The notes under the pieces were generated by a model that saw nothing but the letters and a program-made list of their open reading frames with translations, was not told the origin of the DNA and did not search any database. A stretch of 64,000 nucleotides of DNA, taken from Peribacillus frigoritolerans_B (GTDB taxonomy: Bacteria > Bacillota > Bacilli > Bacillales > DSM-1321). Shown piece after piece: positions 62,650-64,000 of this stretch (positions are counted from its first letter, which is position 1; every line of letters starts with the position of its first letter). The stretch is from assembly GCF_044762665.1 (NCBI RefSeq), contig NZ_JBIWES010000008.1, forward strand, positions 158,240 to 222,239, given 5' to 3'. Both the position numbers and the translations under genes were made by a program.

Positions 62650-63867
62650 TTGCTAAAATCAAAATCTAAAACAGTACTGTTAGCTACCTCCGTCACGATG
62701 ATGGCAGTTGGCTTGATCATCTTCCCCCAAGAATCCTTTGAAGCTTCCAAAAGCGGACTGAATATTTGGTGGACAATTGTTTTCCCTTCGCTTTTACCTT
62801 TCTTGATTTTCTCGGAGTTATTAATCAGTTTTGGGGTTGTCAGGTTCATTGGTGTCATGCTCGAACCATTTATGCGTCCCTTATTCCGTGTACCAGGAGT
62901 GGGTGGTTTCGTTTGGGCAATGGGACTTGCATCAGGATTTCCAGCCGGGGCGAAATTCACTGTAAGGCTTCGTCAGGAAGAACAATTGACCCGCATTGAA
63001 GCTGAAAGACTCGTTTGTTTTACTAATTCATCCAATCCATTGTTCCTGTTCGTAGCCGTTGCCGTTGGTTTTTTCCACAATCCTCATTTAGGGATCATCC
63101 TTGCGCTTTCCCATTACCTAGGAAATTTTTGTGTAGGCATCATCATGCGTTTTTACCGTTGGAAAGAAGAAAAATCCCATACAAAAGTACTGACCAAGCT
63201 CCCTTCCATAAGACAAGCCTTTAGCCAAATGCATCGAACCAGAATAAAAGAAACAAGACCATTTGGCAGTTTACTTGGAGATGCGGTACTCTCATCCATC
63301 CAAACCCTATTGATGATCGGGGGGTTCATCATTCTCTTTTCTGTGGTGAACAAGCTTTTATTTCATATGAACATTACCGGATTGCTAGCTTCTGGGGTCG
63401 GAGGAATTTTACATATTTTTAATTTCCCCGATTCCTTAAGCCTCCCCTTCATATCAGGCATGTTTGAAATGACTCTAGGTTCAAAATTAACCAGCACGGT
63501 CGAAGAGGCGACACTCTTTCAGCAAACTGTGATGACAAGTTTCATCTTAGCTTTCAACGGGTTCAGCATTCAAGCGCAAGTTGCCAGCATCATTGCCGCA
63601 ACGGACATTCGTTTCACTCCCTTTTTTCTGGCTAGGATAGCACATGGCCTTCTGGCATCCATTATTACCGTCCTGCTTTGGGAACCATTCTATAAAGGCA
63701 CAATGTACAGCGGCAACCCGATAAACGCATTCCCAGTCAGCGGATCAGATGAACACGCGAATTCCCTATATCAAAGCATGCTTGATATTGGCCCCATTTT
63801 AACACTTGTGTTTTTGATCCTATACATCATCATATTTACCAAAAGGCTATTCAAAAGCCTTTCGTAA
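62650..63867 (+). CDS. ylbJ: Sporulation integral membrane protein YlbJ
   Basis: Polytopic membrane protein needed for spore cortex formation in B. subtilis and controlled by sigma-E. The 405 residues carry about eight to ten membrane segments and nucleoside-recognition-type (Gate) repeats; landmarks are IWWTIVFPSLLPFLIFSELL (38-57), SGFPAGAKFTVRL (96-108) and TNSSNPLFLFVAVAVGFF. The start is TTG with GAGGAGG seven bases upstream. It is divergent from ylbK with a 305-base gap. Confidence 0.92.
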   Translation: MLKSKSKTVLLATSVTMMAVGLIIFPQESFEASKSGLNIWWTIVFPSLLPFLIFSELLISFGVVRFIGVMLEPFMRPLFRVPGVGGFVWAMGLASGFPAGAKFTVRLRQEEQLTRIEAERLVCFTNSSNPLFLFVAVAVGFFHNPHLGIILALSHYLGNFCVGIIMRFYRWKEEKSHTKVLTKLPSIRQAFSQMHRTRIKETRPFGSLLGDAVLSSIQTLLMIGGFIILFSVVNKLLFHMNITGLLASGVGGILHIFNFPDSLSLPFISGMFEMTLGSKLTSTVEEATLFQQTVMTSFILAFNGFSIQAQVASIIAATDIRFTPFFLARIAHGLLASIITVLLWEPFYKGTMYSGNPINAFPVSGSDEHANSLYQSMLDIGPILTLVFLILYIIIFTKRLFKSLS

Positions 63868-63871
63868 ACCG

Positions 63872-63906
63872 AAAAAAGAGCATTGCGCGTTGGCAATGCT
63901 CTTTTC
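63872..63906 (+). terminator. Terminator of ylbJ
   Basis: Stem AAAAGAGCATTGC/GCAATGCTCTTTT with a six-base loop, right after the ylbJ stop. Confidence 0.9.
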
Positions 63907-63907
63907 A

Positions 63908-63956
63908 GACTGTAGACAAACTCGATGAAAATCGAGTTTGTCTACAGTTTTTTTGG
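63908..63956 (+). terminator. Second, very long terminator-like hairpin after ylbJ
   Basis: ACTGTAGACAAACTCGAT and its perfect complement pair over 18 bases around GAAA and are followed by TTTTTTT. It lies two bases after the first terminator. The remaining bases to the window edge (63957-64000) show no recognisable gene; coaD would be expected just outside on the minus strand. Confidence 0.8.
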
Positions 63957-64000
63957 GCTTGCACAAATTTTGACGTTGATTTCCACTTCAGGCACTCGCT

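Noticed and set aside
1..64000. CRISPR arrays, prophage, tRNA or rRNA genes, toxin-antitoxin or defence islands
   Set aside because: I looked for regularly spaced direct repeats, tRNA-like folds and phage or defence genes and saw none; nearly all sequence is accounted for by core genes.

Overview
This is a low-GC Firmicute chromosome segment from a spore-forming member of the Bacillaceae (Bacillus sensu lato). The evidence is gene content and order matching the Bacillus subtilis priA-to-ylbJ region, the sporulation genes (sigE, sigG, spoIIGA, spoVD, spoVE, gerR, ylbJ), bacillithiol synthesis (bshC), a PyrR-controlled pyr operon and an isoleucine T-box. The proteins look closest to the Peribacillus/Neobacillus/B. 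cereus side of the family, but genus cannot be settled from sequence reading alone. Most genes lie on the minus strand, so biological reading order runs from right to left.

Layout from the left edge: priA (cut by the edge), coaBC, rpoZ, gmk, remA and yloC form one minus-strand group for primosome, CoA, RNA polymerase omega, GMP kinase and matrix regulation. A calcium P-type ATPase (yloB) and the divergent rqcH follow. The complete pyrimidine operon pyrR-pyrP-pyrB-pyrC-pyrAA-pyrAB-pyrK-pyrD-pyrF-pyrE (9.35-21.1 kb) carries three PyrR attenuators. Then come rluD, lspA, ileS with a T-box leader, and the division/sporulation block divIVA-ylmH-ylmG-sepF-ylmE-ylmD-ylmC-sigG-sigE-spoIIGA. A decayed tnpB (IS605 OrfB) fragment sits between spoIIGA and ftsZ.

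The dcw cluster (34.2-52.3 kb) reads mraZ-rsmH-ftsL-pbpB | spoVD | murE-mraY-murD | spoVE | murB | divIB-ylxW-ylxX-sbp | ftsA-ftsZ. It is cut into several transcription units by visible terminators and promoters, and murG is missing from its usual place between spoVE and murB. The right arm holds bshC, a DUF3397 membrane protein, panE, ylbP, gerR, an enoyl-CoA hydratase-family gene, rpmF, ylbN, tmcAL (ylbM), ylbL, ylbK and ylbJ, ending in two tandem hairpins.

The window is overwhelmingly core genome. I found no CRISPR array, prophage, rRNA, tRNA or biosynthetic/defence island, and no convincing new system. The observations most worth checking are the murG gap, the atypical active site of the enoyl-CoA hydratase-like protein, the tnpB relic beside the spoIIG promoter, a full Spo0A-box match upstream of divIVA, and several strong unexplained palindromes. 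Many start codons were moved from the longest ORF to the start supported by ribosome-binding site and homologue N-terminus; several are GTG or TTG.
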